DNA from: Actinomadura rupiterrae | GTDB lineage: Bacteria > Actinomycetota > Actinomycetes > Streptosporangiales > Streptosporangiaceae | DNA length: 64,000 nt | Direction of reading: 5' to 3' | Assembly: GCF_024172125.1 (NCBI RefSeq) | Contig: NZ_JAMZEA010000006.1 | Span: forward strand, 434,001 to 498,000 | Part shown: positions 17,219-26,906 of the stretch, piece by piece | Layout of the letters: each line of letters starts with the position of its first letter | Position numbering within the stretch: position 1 is the first letter of the stretch | Notes under the pieces: generated by a model | What the model was told of the DNA's origin: nothing | Database searches by the model: none | What the model saw: only the letters and a program-made list of their open reading frames with translations | Translations under genes and position numbers: made by a program

Positions 17219-19533
17219 TCAGGGGTTGTCGGGGGGCGGGGTGCGGAGGGCACCGATCATGGCGGCGACCTGGGTGCGGGAGTTGAAGCCGAGCTTGGTC
17301 AGGATGTGGTCGACGTGGGCGTCGGCCGTGCGCTTGGAGATGACGAGCCGCTCGGCGATCTTGCGGTTGCTGAGGCCCTGGGCGATCAGGTGCGCCACCT
17401 CGCGTTCGCGGCGGGTGAGGGGCCGAGCGGGCTGCCGTCCTCGTCCGGCGGGGCGGGTGGACGGGCCTTGGGCGCGTGGGCCCGGGCGAGGTCGGCGAGC
17501 ACCTGGACGGGCAGGTTCGCGCCGCGCGCGTAGTGCCGCTCGAACTGCTCGGCGCCGAGGCTGCTGACCAGGATGTTCTCGTTGGCGGTGTGCAGGGCGT
17601 TCAGCGCGGCCTCGCCCCACAGCAGGCTGCCGACCTTCTTCCACAGCCGTCCCGAACCGCCCATCAGCAGCGCGGCCAACTCGTGCTCGCGGCCCGCGGC
17701 GGCGATCCAGGACAGGTACTCGAAGGTCGCGGCGATGCTCATGATGGTGTCCTGCTCGACGAGCGAGGGCAGGACGGCGCGGGCCTGCTCGCGCGCCTCG
17801 TCGAGCCTTCCGAGGACGAAGAGCGACAGCACCTGCATGGTCCGCAGGCTGTTGCGCGACCAGCGTTCCTCGGGGATGGGCTCCAGCAGGGCCAGGCCCC
17901 GTTCCACCTCGTCCAGCGCCCCCGTGGGGTCGCCGTGCCCACCGCGCACGCCGGCGGCGGCCATGTGGCCGGTCGCCAGGACGAAACGGTCCCCTGTCTC
18001 GGCGGCGAGGGCGCAGACGTCGGCGAACAGGGGCAGTGCGTCGGTGGTGGGTTCGAACAGGACGGTCGCGTGGGCCCGGGCGTGGATCGCGCGGCCGCGC
18101 AGCCGGTCGTCGTCGAGCCGCTCGGCGACCGCGGCCAGCCGGACGATGTCGTCCTGCACCGCCGGGTCGGTCTGCAGCACGCCGAAGTAGCAGCTGTAGA
18201 AGAGGGCGTGGCCGTACTCGGCGGTGTGCTCGGGTTCGGCGGACATGGCCTTGTCGAGCCAGCGCCTGGCCTCGGTCAGCCGGCTCCGGCTGAGCCACAT
18301 CCCCCACAGGCCGTTGACGAGCCGCAGCGCGGCCTGGCCGCCCGGGTGCTCGGCGGCGAAGTCGAGCGCGACCCGGAAGTTGTCCAGGTCGGCGGCGAGG
18401 CGGCGGTCCCAGAGGACCTGCTGGTCGCTCAGCCACTCGCCGCCCGCCCGGACCGCCACGCGCAGGTAGAACTCCTGGTGCCGGCGCGCGTAGGTCTCGG
18501 CCCGTCCGCCGAGCCGTTCGGCGCCGAACTCGCGGAGGGTGTCGAGCATGCGGTACCGGTCGCCGTCGGGGTCGTCCAGGAACTGCACCACCGACTTGTC
18601 GACCAGGCTCTCCAGCAGGTCGATCACGTCCAGGCCGTCCAGCTCCCCGCCGGCGCACACCTCCTCGACGGCCGCCATGGTGAACCCGCCGGCGAAGACC
18701 GACAGCCGCGCCCACAGCTCCCGCTCCGGATCCGAGCACAGCTGGTACGTCCACTCGATCGTGGCGCGGAGCGTCTGGTGCCTGGCGTGCAGCGCCCGGG
18801 TGCCGGCCAGGAACCGGAACCGGTCGCCGAAGCGCTGCAGGATCTGCTCCAGCCCCATCGTCCGCATCCGCACCGCGGCCAGCTCGATGGCCAGCGGGAT
18901 GCCGTCCAGCCGGCGGCAGAGCGCGATCACCTCGGCCCGGTTGTCGTCGTTCATGGCGAACGTGGGACGCGCCGCCCGCGCCCGCGCCACGAACAGCGCC
19001 ACCGCGTCGTTGCCCTCCTCGGTGGACTCGGCGTCGGGGGCGGGCATCGGAGGCACCACCAGCACGTGCTCGCCGGGCAGCGCCACCGCCTGCCTGCTCG
19101 TCAGCAGCAGCACCAGGTGGGCCGAGTTGCGGACGAGGATCTCGGCGAACGCCGCGATCGCCTCCACCAGATGCTCGCAGGTGTCCAGCACCAGCAGCGC
19201 CCGCCGCTCGGCGAAGTACTCGATCAGCTGCTCGATCACCGGCCGCGCGCTGCTCTGCGGCAGCCCCAGCGCGGAGAGCACGGTGTGCGGCAGGAACTCC
19301 GGGTTCCGCAACCCGCTCAGCTCGACGATGGCGACCCCGTCAGGGAAGGCGTCCTGCTGCTGCCCGACCACCCGCAACGCGATCCGCGTCTTGCCGATCC
19401 CGCCGGGCCCGGTCACCGTGACGATCCGCGCCCGCGTGAGCGCGTCGCCGACCGCCCGCAGCTCGTCCGCCCGCCCGATGAACCCGGTCGGCTCGTTGCG
19501 CGTCCCGAGCTTCGTCCATCCCCACTCGTCCAT
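17219..19533 (-). pseudogene. LuxR-family ATPase (NB-ARC/TPR) regulator, split by a frameshift
   Basis: The body (19533 down to about 17423) encodes an NB-ARC-like ATPase of the actinobacterial LuxR class: FIGRADELRAVG, P-loop TGPGGIGKTRIA, LLVLDTCEHL, then TPR-like helices. The LuxR helix-turn-helix PLTRREREVAHLIAQGLSN lies in another frame, running to a stop at 17219. Without correction the body ends early at 17386, with no DNA-binding domain. Adding one C to the CCCC run at 17419-17422 (coding strand) restores DGSPLGPLTRREREV seamlessly. It is either a sequencing error or a real inactivation. The ATG at 19533 is chosen; 19584 is an alternative. Confidence 0.85.
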
Positions 19534-19791
19534 CCGCCCGCCCTCGTCCGGTAGGACCGCAGCCCCCTCCAGATGAGCACTCATGGTAAAGGCGCCCACA
19601 CACCCAGCAAAGCCTTTCACCAACACCCGCCCAGGGACGTCTCGGGTCCCGGTCGGGACGCCCGCGGACGATGCGGAGAGCGATGTGGGGGAGTTTGTTC
19701 TTGGAATTGGGGGTGGGGTTGCTGGTTCGTGGTTCGGGGCGGCCTAGCGTCTAGGTGTCCGGTGTCGTCCGGCAGGCTGGGAGAGGGAAGC

Positions 19792-20673
19792 ATGCGCGTC
19801 GCCGTCACCACACCGACGGGGAACGTCGGCCGTCACGTCGTGGCCATGCTGGTTCGGGCGGGGGTGCGGCCGCGGGTGCTGCTGCGCGAGCCGGCGCGGT
19901 TGGATCCGGCGCTGCGGGGCCAGGTGGACGCCTTCCAGGTGGACCAGTACGACGCGGATGCGGTGGTGGCGGCCACCAAGGGTGTTGATGTGCTGTTCTG
20001 GGTGGATCCGCCGTCCGGGAGTCCGGATCCGCTGGCTGATTATGCGAGCGCGACCAGCAGTGTCGTGCGGGCCGTCACGGACAACCACATCGGGCGGGTG
20101 GTGTTCCAGAGCAGCGTCGGCGCCGAGAAGCGCCATGGCGCCGGTGAGATCGACGGCCTGGCGAACACCGAGGTCGCCCTGGACGCTCTCGGCATCGACG
20201 TCACGCATCTGCGGTGCGGTTACTTCTTCACGAACCTGGAGCTACAACTTCCTGCGCTGCGGGCCGGGCTCCTTCAGGTGAACCTTCCTCTCGATTTTCC
20301 GATGGCGTGGGTGGCGCCGAGGGACATCGCCGAGGTGGCGACGACGCGGTTGCTGTCTTCGGAGTGGTCCGGGCGCTGCGTGCGGGCCGTCCACGGGCCC
20401 GCGGACCTGACGTGGCGGCAGGTCGCCGCGATCCTCACCGCCGCCACGTGCCGGCAGATCGACGTCGAGGAGATCAGCGACGACGCGATGCGCGGGTTGC
20501 TGCGGCAGGCGGGGATGGCGGACGGCCAGGTCGAGGCCGTCCTCGCGATGTCGACCGGGCTGCGAGAGGACTTCGTGCCCGAGCAGCCCCGGACCGTCGA
20601 GTCGACCACGCCGACCGCGCTGGGCGGCTGGGTTTACGACCACCTCCGCCGCCAGATCGCCGACCTGGACTAG
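19792..20673 (+). CDS. NmrA-like NAD(P)-binding protein
   Basis: 293 residues of the atypical SDR/NmrA class. The ATG at 19792 has GAGAGGGAAG upstream. The N-terminal Rossmann motif reads VTTPTGNVGRHVV (TxxxGxxG pattern). Further on, VVFQSSVGAE and YFFTNLELQLP are typical for the family. The catalytic Tyr-x-x-x-Lys of classical SDRs is not apparent, so it may be a redox sensor or an NADPH-dependent reductase. It ends one base before the convergent membrane-protein gene. Function unknown. Confidence 0.85.
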   Translation: MRVAVTTPTGNVGRHVVAMLVRAGVRPRVLLREPARLDPALRGQVDAFQVDQYDADAVVAATKGVDVLFWVDPPSGSPDPLADYASATSSVVRAVTDNHIGRVVFQSSVGAEKRHGAGEIDGLANTEVALDALGIDVTHLRCGYFFTNLELQLPALRAGLLQVNLPLDFPMAWVAPRDIAEVATTRLLSSEWSGRCVRAVHGPADLTWRQVAAILTAATCRQIDVEEISDDAMRGLLRQAGMADGQVEAVLAMSTGLREDFVPEQPRTVESTTPTALGGWVYDHLRRQIADLD

Positions 20674-20674
20674 C

Positions 20675-21649
20675 TCAGCCCGCCGGCTCGCGGCGCCGGG
20701 CGATCAGCGGGACGGCGGTGGCCGTCCCGGACAGCAGCCCGGCCCCGAGGGTGAGCAGCACCAGGGACGGGACGTCCGCCGGGTCGCCAGTGCCGAGCGC
20801 AGAGCCGAGCGCGTTGCGGAACGCGACGGCGAGCTGGATCGCGACGCATCCGACGACCACGGACAGCTCCGCGGTACGGCGGGCGGACGTGCGGGGTGGA
20901 CGGGCGATGAAGCCGCCGATCAGGTTGCTGAGCCAGCAGAACGCGAGGTAGGCCGCCGTCTCGACGGCCAGCGCCCAGGCGATCAGCAGCGGGTCCGTCC
21001 AGCCCTCCCCGCCGGCGAGCGCGCCGACGAGACCGAGCGCGACCAGGGCGCTCAACCCGAGGAAGACGCCCATCGCGTGCCGGCGCACCCAGGCGGCGTT
21101 GTCGTCGGTCGTCCAGCGCCGCAGTGCGGGAACCCGCCCGCAGATCCAGACGACGTCGCCGAGCCAGTCGTGCCGCCATTGCGCGGCCGATCCGCGCGGA
21201 CGGCGTTGGCGTGCCAGCAGGACCGTCACGACGAGTGCGGCCGCTGTTGCTACGGCGAGTCCGCTGATCAGGACGGCCGTCCAGCGGTTCCATATCGCGG
21301 CGTGCGCTCCGACGGCCACGGCTGCCGCTTCGGCGAGCAGGGTGACCCATATGAGCGCCGTCATCGTCCAGGTCGCGCGCAGCATCTGGTGCGCGCGGTC
21401 GGGACCGCCTGGCGCCCGCCAGGCGAGCATCCGCAACGTGATGACGCCGGCGAGCATCGGCACGGCGAAGATCGCGAACGACACGAAGACGTCGTAGGGG
21501 TCGTCCTGCCAGGGGCTGGTCGCTCTGACCGCCTTGTCCTGGGACGCCAGGAGGCTGAGCGCCTCGAACAGGCCCGCCGTTCCCAGCGCCGCCCGGATCG
21601 CCGTGAGTGCCGCCCGTCCGGTCCCGCTTCTGCGTTCCACGGCCGTCAT
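20675..21649 (-). CDS. Multi-pass membrane protein of unknown function
   Basis: 324 residues from the ATG at 21649 (a longer frame to 21757 would run through the divergent PadR gene). About eight hydrophobic segments are spread across the chain (for example VFVSFAIFAVPMLAGVITL, GVFLGLSALVALGLVGAL and SLVLLTLGAGLLSG). A soluble loop near residue 175-200 has RQRRPRGSAAQWRHDWLGD. It is divergent from a PadR gene over 73 bp, so it could be under PadR control. Not recognised as a named family. Confidence 0.65.
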   Translation of the reverse strand: MTAVERRSGTGRAALTAIRAALGTAGLFEALSLLASQDKAVRATSPWQDDPYDVFVSFAIFAVPMLAGVITLRMLAWRAPGGPDRAHQMLRATWTMTALIWVTLLAEAAAVAVGAHAAIWNRWTAVLISGLAVATAAALVVTVLLARQRRPRGSAAQWRHDWLGDVVWICGRVPALRRWTTDDNAAWVRRHAMGVFLGLSALVALGLVGALAGGEGWTDPLLIAWALAVETAAYLAFCWLSNLIGGFIARPPRTSARRTAELSVVVGCVAIQLAVAFRNALGSALGTGDPADVPSLVLLTLGAGLLSGTATAVPLIARRREPAG

Positions 21650-21651
21650 GG

Positions 21652-21693
21652 TACGCGGAACGTAGTACGCGTCAAGTAGCAACGAGGCGCGTA
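21652..21693. promoter_or_regulatory. Repeated TACGCG elements in the PadR divergent gap
   Basis: TACGCG occurs at 21652-21657 and 21666-21671 and its inverse CGCGTA at 21688-21693, giving both a direct and an inverted arrangement between the membrane-protein start and the PadR start. This fits a multi-site operator for an autoregulated repressor. It does not match the ATGT-N8-ACAT class known for some PadR proteins. Confidence 0.4.
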
Positions 21694-21722
21694 GTATCGT
21701 TCCCGGTGGGAGGCCCACGTCC

Positions 21723-22040
21723 ATGCACAGCAACGACGCGCAGATGCTCGTGCTCACCGTCCTCGCGGACGGGCCGCTGCACGGCTACGCGATCAACACC
21801 GCGATCCAGGAGCTCACCGGCAGCCGCCTCGGCCCCGGCAGCCTCTACGGCGCGCTGTCCCGGCTCGAAGCGCGCGCCCTCATCCGGCCCGCGGGCGCGG
21901 AGGCGGACGCCTCGCCGCGCGAGCGGCACCGCACCATGGAGATCACCGACGCCGGCCGGGACGCGCTGCGCGCCGAGCTCGAACAGATGAACCGCATCGC
22001 CCGCGCGGGGTTGCGCGCGCTCGGGATCAACCCGGCATGA
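21723..22040 (+). CDS. PadR-family transcriptional regulator
   Basis: 105 residues; GGGAGG lies nine bases before the ATG. The winged helix opens MLVLTVLADGPLHGYAI and continues GPGSLYGALSRLEARALI, with the wing at RHRTMEITDAG, all standard for PadR. The C-terminal dimerisation helix is short (subfamily 2 type). It overlaps the next gene by 4 bp (ATGA). It probably represses its own operon and perhaps the divergent membrane protein. Confidence 0.92.
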   Translation: MHSNDAQMLVLTVLADGPLHGYAINTAIQELTGSRLGPGSLYGALSRLEARALIRPAGAEADASPRERHRTMEITDAGRDALRAELEQMNRIARAGLRALGINPA

Positions 22041-22801
22041 ACGCCGCCGCCCTGATCGTCGGCCTCTACCCGCCCGCGGTCCGCGACCGCTGGGGGCCCG
22101 GCATCCGGGACGAACTGGACGCCGCTGGCCTCCGCTCCTGGCCCGACGCGATCATCGGGGCCGTCCGGCTCTGGCTCCGTCCGAGCACGTGGCCCGAAAC
22201 GTCGACGGGCCAGACCCGGCGCGTGGCCGCCGTCGCCCTCTTCGCGGTCACCTCGGCCACCATGCTGATGCTGCGCGCGGTCGAACCGTCGCCCGCGTTG
22301 ACCGCCGACACCCGGCACATCGCCACGAGCCTCTGGCTCATCCCCACCCTGCTCGGCATCGCCCTGGCCGCGCCGCTCCCGCCACTGCGATGGTCCGCGC
22401 TGCGCCGCCTGACCGCCGTCGCGATCCGCGCCCTCGCCGGTCCTGCCGCCGCGCTCGCGGCCATGGTCCTGCTCGCCAACTCCGGTGTGCTCAAGCAGAC
22501 GTCGGGCCTCACCGACGTCCTTCTCGTCTCGTACTACTGGGGCACGCTCGCGTTCGGGGCGGTCGCCGCCTGCGTCCTCGTGGGCCGCGTCGCCGGCGCC
22601 GCCGTCCTTCCGTCCAGACGCCGCCTCGGCACCGCGCTCGTCCTGCTCGGAACGGGCCTCGCGTCCGCCGCGCTCCAGAACGCCATGGCGTGCGTCAAGT
22701 CCGGTTCCGTCACTCCTTCATTCGCCGCCACCATCGCCCTGGCGCTCCTGGCCGCCGCCACCATCACCGCCGGCCAGGACCTCCGTCCTCACCGCACCTG
22801 A
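22037..22801 (+). CDS. PadR-coupled membrane protein
   Basis: 254 residues, translationally coupled to the PadR gene. The soluble N-terminus (about 1-60) has the motif LYPPAVRDRWGPGIRDELDA, seen in many PadR-linked membrane proteins. Five to six membrane segments follow (about 66-85, 96-115, 132-150, 170-195, 205-222, 232-248). The role is unknown. The layout copies the pair at the start of the window. Confidence 0.7.
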   Translation: MNAAALIVGLYPPAVRDRWGPGIRDELDAAGLRSWPDAIIGAVRLWLRPSTWPETSTGQTRRVAAVALFAVTSATMLMLRAVEPSPALTADTRHIATSLWLIPTLLGIALAAPLPPLRWSALRRLTAVAIRALAGPAAALAAMVLLANSGVLKQTSGLTDVLLVSYYWGTLAFGAVAACVLVGRVAGAAVLPSRRRLGTALVLLGTGLASAALQNAMACVKSGSVTPSFAATIALALLAAATITAGQDLRPHRT

Positions 22802-22804
22802 GCC

Positions 22805-23305
22805 TCAGAGGACGACGAACACCTCGTGGAACAGGCCCGTGCACGGCTCCTCCACGATCGGCGCCCCGTCGTGCAGGAGGCCGCCCTTCACGTCCAGGCA
22901 CTTGTCGGCGAAGGTGGTGATCTTGCCGACGAGGCCGAGCGGTCCGATGCGGAAGCGCTGGTTCACTTGCCCGTTGCAGCGGTACTGGATGAGGTTCGTG
23001 CCGTCGGCGGCCGATCCTCCCGAGACGTCCAGGCACTTGCCCGCGAAGGTGCGGAACTCCACCTCGCCGGCGCCGACCGGGCGGAGCACGAAGCGCTGGT
23101 TGTCCTGGCCGTTGCAGTGGTACTGGATGATCCTGGCGTGGTCGGCGAAGGACTCGTTCTTCACGTCCAGGCACTTGTTGGCGAAGGTGCGGATGGTGAC
23201 GCCCACCTGGGCGTGGGCCGCCGGCGAACCGAGCGCGACCGCGGCGGCCGCGGCGAGGGCGGCGGCGGGCAGACCGGTCGCCATCAGGGCGGACGAGCGT
23301 TTCAT
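22805..23305 (-). CDS. Secreted ricin-type beta-trefoil lectin
   Basis: 166 residues. The ATG at 23305 has GAGGAG five bases upstream; the longer frame is not needed. A signal peptide ends near PAAHA (about residue 33). The mature chain has three ricin-B repeats, each with F(A)xKCLDV followed by a CNGQ-x-NQRF block (the last copy is degenerate, CTGLFHEVF). The six cysteines pair within the repeats. This is a stand-alone secreted carbohydrate-binding domain without an attached enzyme. The ligand is unknown. It ends 3 bases from the convergent membrane-protein gene. Confidence 0.85.
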   Translation of the reverse strand: MKRSSALMATGLPAAALAAAAAVALGSPAAHAQVGVTIRTFANKCLDVKNESFADHARIIQYHCNGQDNQRFVLRPVGAGEVEFRTFAGKCLDVSGGSAADGTNLIQYRCNGQVNQRFRIGPLGLVGKITTFADKCLDVKGGLLHDGAPIVEEPCTGLFHEVFVVL

Positions 23306-23494
23306 GGCAACTCCTCTGGGTCGGAACTTCCGAGAAGATCTTCCCCAAGTGAATACTCTGCGTAACTCTTCGACGACATGGAGTCGCGGATCGCGAGAAA
23401 GCGCCATCCCGTCCCGCTCCCCGGCGGGGTTCCCTGGACGGGGCCGGTTGTGTAGGTTCCGAATCGGATTCTAGAGCGATCGGGAGGCGCGGAC

Positions 23495-24640
23495 GTGGCC
23501 GAGGACCTGTGGAGCACGCCCGAGCGGGTGGCGCTGCGCAAGATGGTGCGGGACTTCACCGAGCGCGAGGTGCTCCCCGACCTGGACGCCTGGGAGGAGG
23601 CCGGCGAGCTGCCGCGGTCGCTGCACCGCCGGGCCGCCGAGGCGGGACTGCTCGGCGTCGGGTTCCCCGAGGCGGACGGCGGGCAGGGCGGCGACCTCAT
23701 AGACGGGCTGATCGTCACCGAGGAGATGCTCCTCGCGGGCGGCTCGGGCGGGCTGATCGCGTCGCTGTTCACGCACGGCATCGCGATCCCGCACATCGTG
23801 CTGTCCGGCGACCGGGACCTGATCGACCGGTTCGCCGCCCCGACGCTCGCCGGGGAGAAGATCGGCGCGCTCGGCATCACCGAGCCGGACGCCGGATCGG
23901 ACGTCGCGGGCCTGCGCACCACGGCCGTCCGCGACGGCGACTCCTACATCGTGAACGGGTCGAAGCTGTACATCACCTCCGGCGTCCGCGCCGACTTCGT
24001 GACGACGGCCGTGCGGACCGGCGGCCCCGGGTTCGGCGGCATCTCGCTGCTCGTCATCGAGAAGGGCACGCCCGGCTTCACCGTGTCGCGGTCGCTGCGG
24101 AAGATGGGCTGGCTCTGCTCCGACACCGCCGAGCTGTCGTTCGACGACGTCCGCGTCCCGGCGGCCAACCTCGTCGGGGAGGAGAACAGCGGGTTCGTGC
24201 AGATCGTCCAGAACTTCGTCGCCGAGCGGCTGTCCCTCGCCGTCCAGGCGTACGCGCACGCGCAGCGCTGCCTCGACCTGACGGTGCAGTGGGTGCACGA
24301 CCGCGAGACCTTCGGCCGCCCGCTCGCGTCGCGCCAGCTCGTCCGGCACAAGATCGCCGAGATGGCCCGGCAGGTGGACGTCGCGCGCGTCTACACCCGC
24401 CACGTCGCGAACCGGCACGCGGCGGGCGAGGACGTGTTCACCGAGATGGCCTTCGCCAAGAACACCGCGGTCGCGGCCTGCGAGTACGTCGTCAACGAGG
24501 CGGTGCAGCTGCACGGCGGCATGGGCTACCTGCGCGAGTCGGAGGTCGAGCGCCACTACCGCGACATCCGCATCCTCGGCATCGGCGGCGGCACCAACGA
24601 GATCATGAACGAGATCGCCGCCAAGCGCCTCGGCCTCTAG
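23495..24640 (+). CDS. Acyl-CoA dehydrogenase
   Basis: 381 residues, full family length, GTG start with GGGAGG upstream. FAD-dependent oxidation of acyl-CoA to enoyl-CoA. Signature ALGITEPDAGSDVAGL is at about residues 127-142, and QLHGGMGYLRESEVERHYRD near the end. The usual catalytic Glu before GT is replaced (GIGGGTNEI). The Glu in FVAERLSLAV (about residue 247) takes the isovaleryl/long-chain position instead, so the enzyme should be active. It overlaps the convergent GNAT gene by 4 bp. The physiological substrate cannot be told from sequence. Confidence 0.93.
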   Translation: MAEDLWSTPERVALRKMVRDFTEREVLPDLDAWEEAGELPRSLHRRAAEAGLLGVGFPEADGGQGGDLIDGLIVTEEMLLAGGSGGLIASLFTHGIAIPHIVLSGDRDLIDRFAAPTLAGEKIGALGITEPDAGSDVAGLRTTAVRDGDSYIVNGSKLYITSGVRADFVTTAVRTGGPGFGGISLLVIEKGTPGFTVSRSLRKMGWLCSDTAELSFDDVRVPAANLVGEENSGFVQIVQNFVAERLSLAVQAYAHAQRCLDLTVQWVHDRETFGRPLASRQLVRHKIAEMARQVDVARVYTRHVANRHAAGEDVFTEMAFAKNTAVAACEYVVNEAVQLHGGMGYLRESEVERHYRDIRILGIGGGTNEIMNEIAAKRLGL

Positions 24641-25083
24641 AGCGCCCGCTCGAACACCATCCGGTCCACCCCGGGCCCGTCGTAGCCCGCGACGGGCCCG
24701 GTGACCGTAAAGCCCATCGCGGTGTGGAACGCGATCGACCCCTCGTTCTGCGGCGAAGTGATCGCCCTGACCGCCGTCCGCCCGTCGGACGCGGCGAGGT
24801 CGAAGAACCGGCGGTAGAGGTCCCGGGCGAGGCCGCGGCCGCGTGCCCGCGGCGCGACGCCGACGAAGTGGATGTAGGCGTGCGCGGGTTCGGACGGCGA
24901 CAGGAACCCGACCAGGAAGCCGGCCGTCCCCTCGGCGTCCTCGGCCACCAGGCTCGTCCGGTGGAAGTGGTCCAGGAACAGCCGGGGCAGGACGGAGGCG
25001 ATGGGACGCCCCCACCATCCGTCCACCACGCCGATGATCTGGTCGTAGTCCCCCGGCTCCGCCTGCCGCACCCGCGTTTCCAT
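24637..25083 (-). CDS. GNAT-family N-acetyltransferase
   Basis: 148 residues. The acetyl-CoA binding motif VGVAPRARGRGLARDLYRRF (about residues 75-94) has the R/Q-x-x-G-x-G/A signature, and FHTAMGFTVTG gives the last conserved helix. The ATG at 25083 follows TAGGTT by 7 bases, so the transcript is probably leaderless. It overlaps the acyl-CoA dehydrogenase stop by 4 bp. Substrate unknown. Confidence 0.9.
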   Translation of the reverse strand: METRVRQAEPGDYDQIIGVVDGWWGRPIASVLPRLFLDHFHRTSLVAEDAEGTAGFLVGFLSPSEPAHAYIHFVGVAPRARGRGLARDLYRRFFDLAASDGRTAVRAITSPQNEGSIAFHTAMGFTVTGPVAGYDGPGVDRMVFERAL

Positions 25084-25093
25084 GATCGCGAAC

Positions 25094-26065
25094 CTACAGC
25101 GCGGGGCGGCGGTCCACCTGCGTGGGTGCGAAGGACGCGACGAGGGCGGGGTCGTTGAAGGAGGTGATGCGGGAGATGCGGTCTCCGATCAGCGAGAGGA
25201 CCTGGACGCCGTACGGGAGATCGGCGCCGCCGGGGGTGAGCCGGTGGATGACCAGGGCGGGCTGGCCGTTGGCGCGGGTCGGGGTCAGACGCCACAGGTT
25301 CGGGCGGAGGACGCGGGCGGAGAGGAAGCCGACGACGGCGTCCCGGCCGGTGAACCACGTCGGGATCGGCGGCATCTCCATCTCGACGTCGGCGCGGAGC
25401 AGCCGCACCAGGGCGTCGGGGTCGGCGTCGCTGAACGCGCGGACGTAGCCGTCGAGGAGCGCGCGGAGGACGGGTTCGTCCGGCTCGGTCAGCTCGTCCT
25501 CGACGGGACCGGCCTCGGCGAGGCGGGTGCGGGCGCGGCGCAGGGCGCTGTCGACGGCGGCCGGAGTGGTGTCCAGGATCGCGGCGACCTCGGCCGTGCG
25601 GAACGCCAGCACGTCCCGCAGGGTCAGGACGGCGCGCTGCCGGGCAGGCAGGAGCTGGAGCGCGGCGACGAACGCCAGCCGCACCCCGGTCCGGCCCGCC
25701 ACGACCGCGGCGGGGTCGCCGATGCCGAGCCGCGCGTCCGGCGCGGGCTCCAGCCACGGGACCGACGGCTCGCGCCCGGCGATGCCCGCCCGGTGGTCCT
25801 CGGCGGGCGCGCCGAGCCCGGACGGCAGCGGCCGCCGGGCCCGCCCCTCCAGCGCGGTCAGGCACGCCATCGTCGCGATCTTGTACAGCCAGCGGCGCAG
25901 CGAGGAGCGGCCCTCGAACCCGTCGAACGACCGCCAGGCCCGCAGGTAGGTCTCCTGCACCAGGTCCTCGGCGTCGTGGATCGAGCCGAGCATCCGGTAG
26001 CAGTGCGCCAGCAGCTCCCGCCGGTAGGGCTCGGCCTGGACGGCGAACTCGGCGTGCGAGGGCAT
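25094..26065 (-). CDS. ECF56/SigG-like RNA polymerase sigma factor with SnoaL-like tail
   Basis: 323 residues. Region 2 reads AHCYRMLGSIHDAEDLVQET followed by YLRAWRSF. Region 4 includes LPARQRAVLTLRDVLAF and TPAAVDSALRRARTRL. Residues 205-323 form a SnoaL/NTF2-like domain, as in ECF41 and ECF56 sigma factors, which use it in place of an anti-sigma factor. AAGGGG precedes the ATG. It lies 31 bp behind the SDR gene in the same operon. In related ECF groups the neighbour is often an oxidoreductase or SDR, so the two probably act in one response. Confidence 0.9.
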   Translation of the reverse strand: MPSHAEFAVQAEPYRRELLAHCYRMLGSIHDAEDLVQETYLRAWRSFDGFEGRSSLRRWLYKIATMACLTALEGRARRPLPSGLGAPAEDHRAGIAGREPSVPWLEPAPDARLGIGDPAAVVAGRTGVRLAFVAALQLLPARQRAVLTLRDVLAFRTAEVAAILDTTPAAVDSALRRARTRLAEAGPVEDELTEPDEPVLRALLDGYVRAFSDADPDALVRLLRADVEMEMPPIPTWFTGRDAVVGFLSARVLRPNLWRLTPTRANGQPALVIHRLTPGGADLPYGVQVLSLIGDRISRITSFNDPALVASFAPTQVDRRPAL

Positions 26066-26096
26066 CCCTTTTTCCCCTTAACTCGGTCGGTTCGCC

Positions 26097-26834
26097 TCAG
26101 TCGATCGCGTGGAGGCCGGATCCGTCGACGGTGTACTCCGGTCCGCTGCCCGCGTCGTCCGCCAGCTGCAGGACGGCCGCCGCGACCAGGTCCGGCGTCA
26201 GGACCGGTCCCAGCTTCTCGACGAACACCTCCCGGCTCAACCCCGAACGTGCGGCGTAGGCGTCCACCCCGACCGACCCCACCCCGCTCGGGGACAGGCC
26301 GGGCAGAAGGGACACGAAGCGGATGCCGAGGCCGCCGCGTTCCGACTCGTCCGCCCCGTACTGCCGGATGTAGCGGACGGCCGCCTTCGCGCTCGCGTAG
26401 CCGCCACTGAGCGGCGACCCGCCGATCGCCGCGCCGCTCGACACCTCGACGACCACGCTTCCCGGCGCGAGCGGCGCGAGGAGCGCCGCCTTCGTCCAGG
26501 TGAACGCGTGCCGGGTGTCGTTGTGCCAGTTGATGCTGAACGACTCCCAGGTCTGCTCCTGCACGGGCGCCACGTGCGGCACGGCGCCCGCGTTCAGCAC
26601 GAGCAGGCCGGGCCGGTGCTCGGCGAGGACGCGCCGCGCGAGCCCCTCGTCGGTGGCGTCGCCGACGAGCGGTGTGAAGTTGTCGCCGAACTCCTCCGCC
26701 GCGGAACGGAGGTCCTGCTCGCCCCGGGCGATCCCGACGACGGCGACACCGCGCGCGGCGAGCGCTCCGGCCACGGCCCGTCCGAAACCCCGGCTGGCGC
26801 CGGTGACGACGGCGCTCGTGAACTGATCGGCCAT
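26097..26834 (-). CDS. Short-chain dehydrogenase/reductase
   Basis: 245 residues. The cofactor motif TGASRGFG is at residues 11-18, the NAG motif at 81-83, the catalytic Ser region VSSGAAIGG near 131 and YASAK at 146-150 (Tyr146, Lys150). All catalytic residues are present, so it should be active. It is the first gene of an operon with the ECF sigma factor. A consensus CRP-type palindrome lies 73 bp upstream. Confidence 0.92.
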   Translation of the reverse strand: MADQFTSAVVTGASRGFGRAVAGALAARGVAVVGIARGEQDLRSAAEEFGDNFTPLVGDATDEGLARRVLAEHRPGLLVLNAGAVPHVAPVQEQTWESFSINWHNDTRHAFTWTKAALLAPLAPGSVVVEVSSGAAIGGSPLSGGYASAKAAVRYIRQYGADESERGGLGIRFVSLLPGLSPSGVGSVGVDAYAARSGLSREVFVEKLGPVLTPDLVAAAVLQLADDAGSGPEYTVDGSGLHAID

Positions 26835-26906
26835 CAGGCCCTCCCACGTCTTGCGAATCGGTCCGCATCAAGACCCGGGACCGGGCCGGAATCCGTCGCG
26901 CGACGA

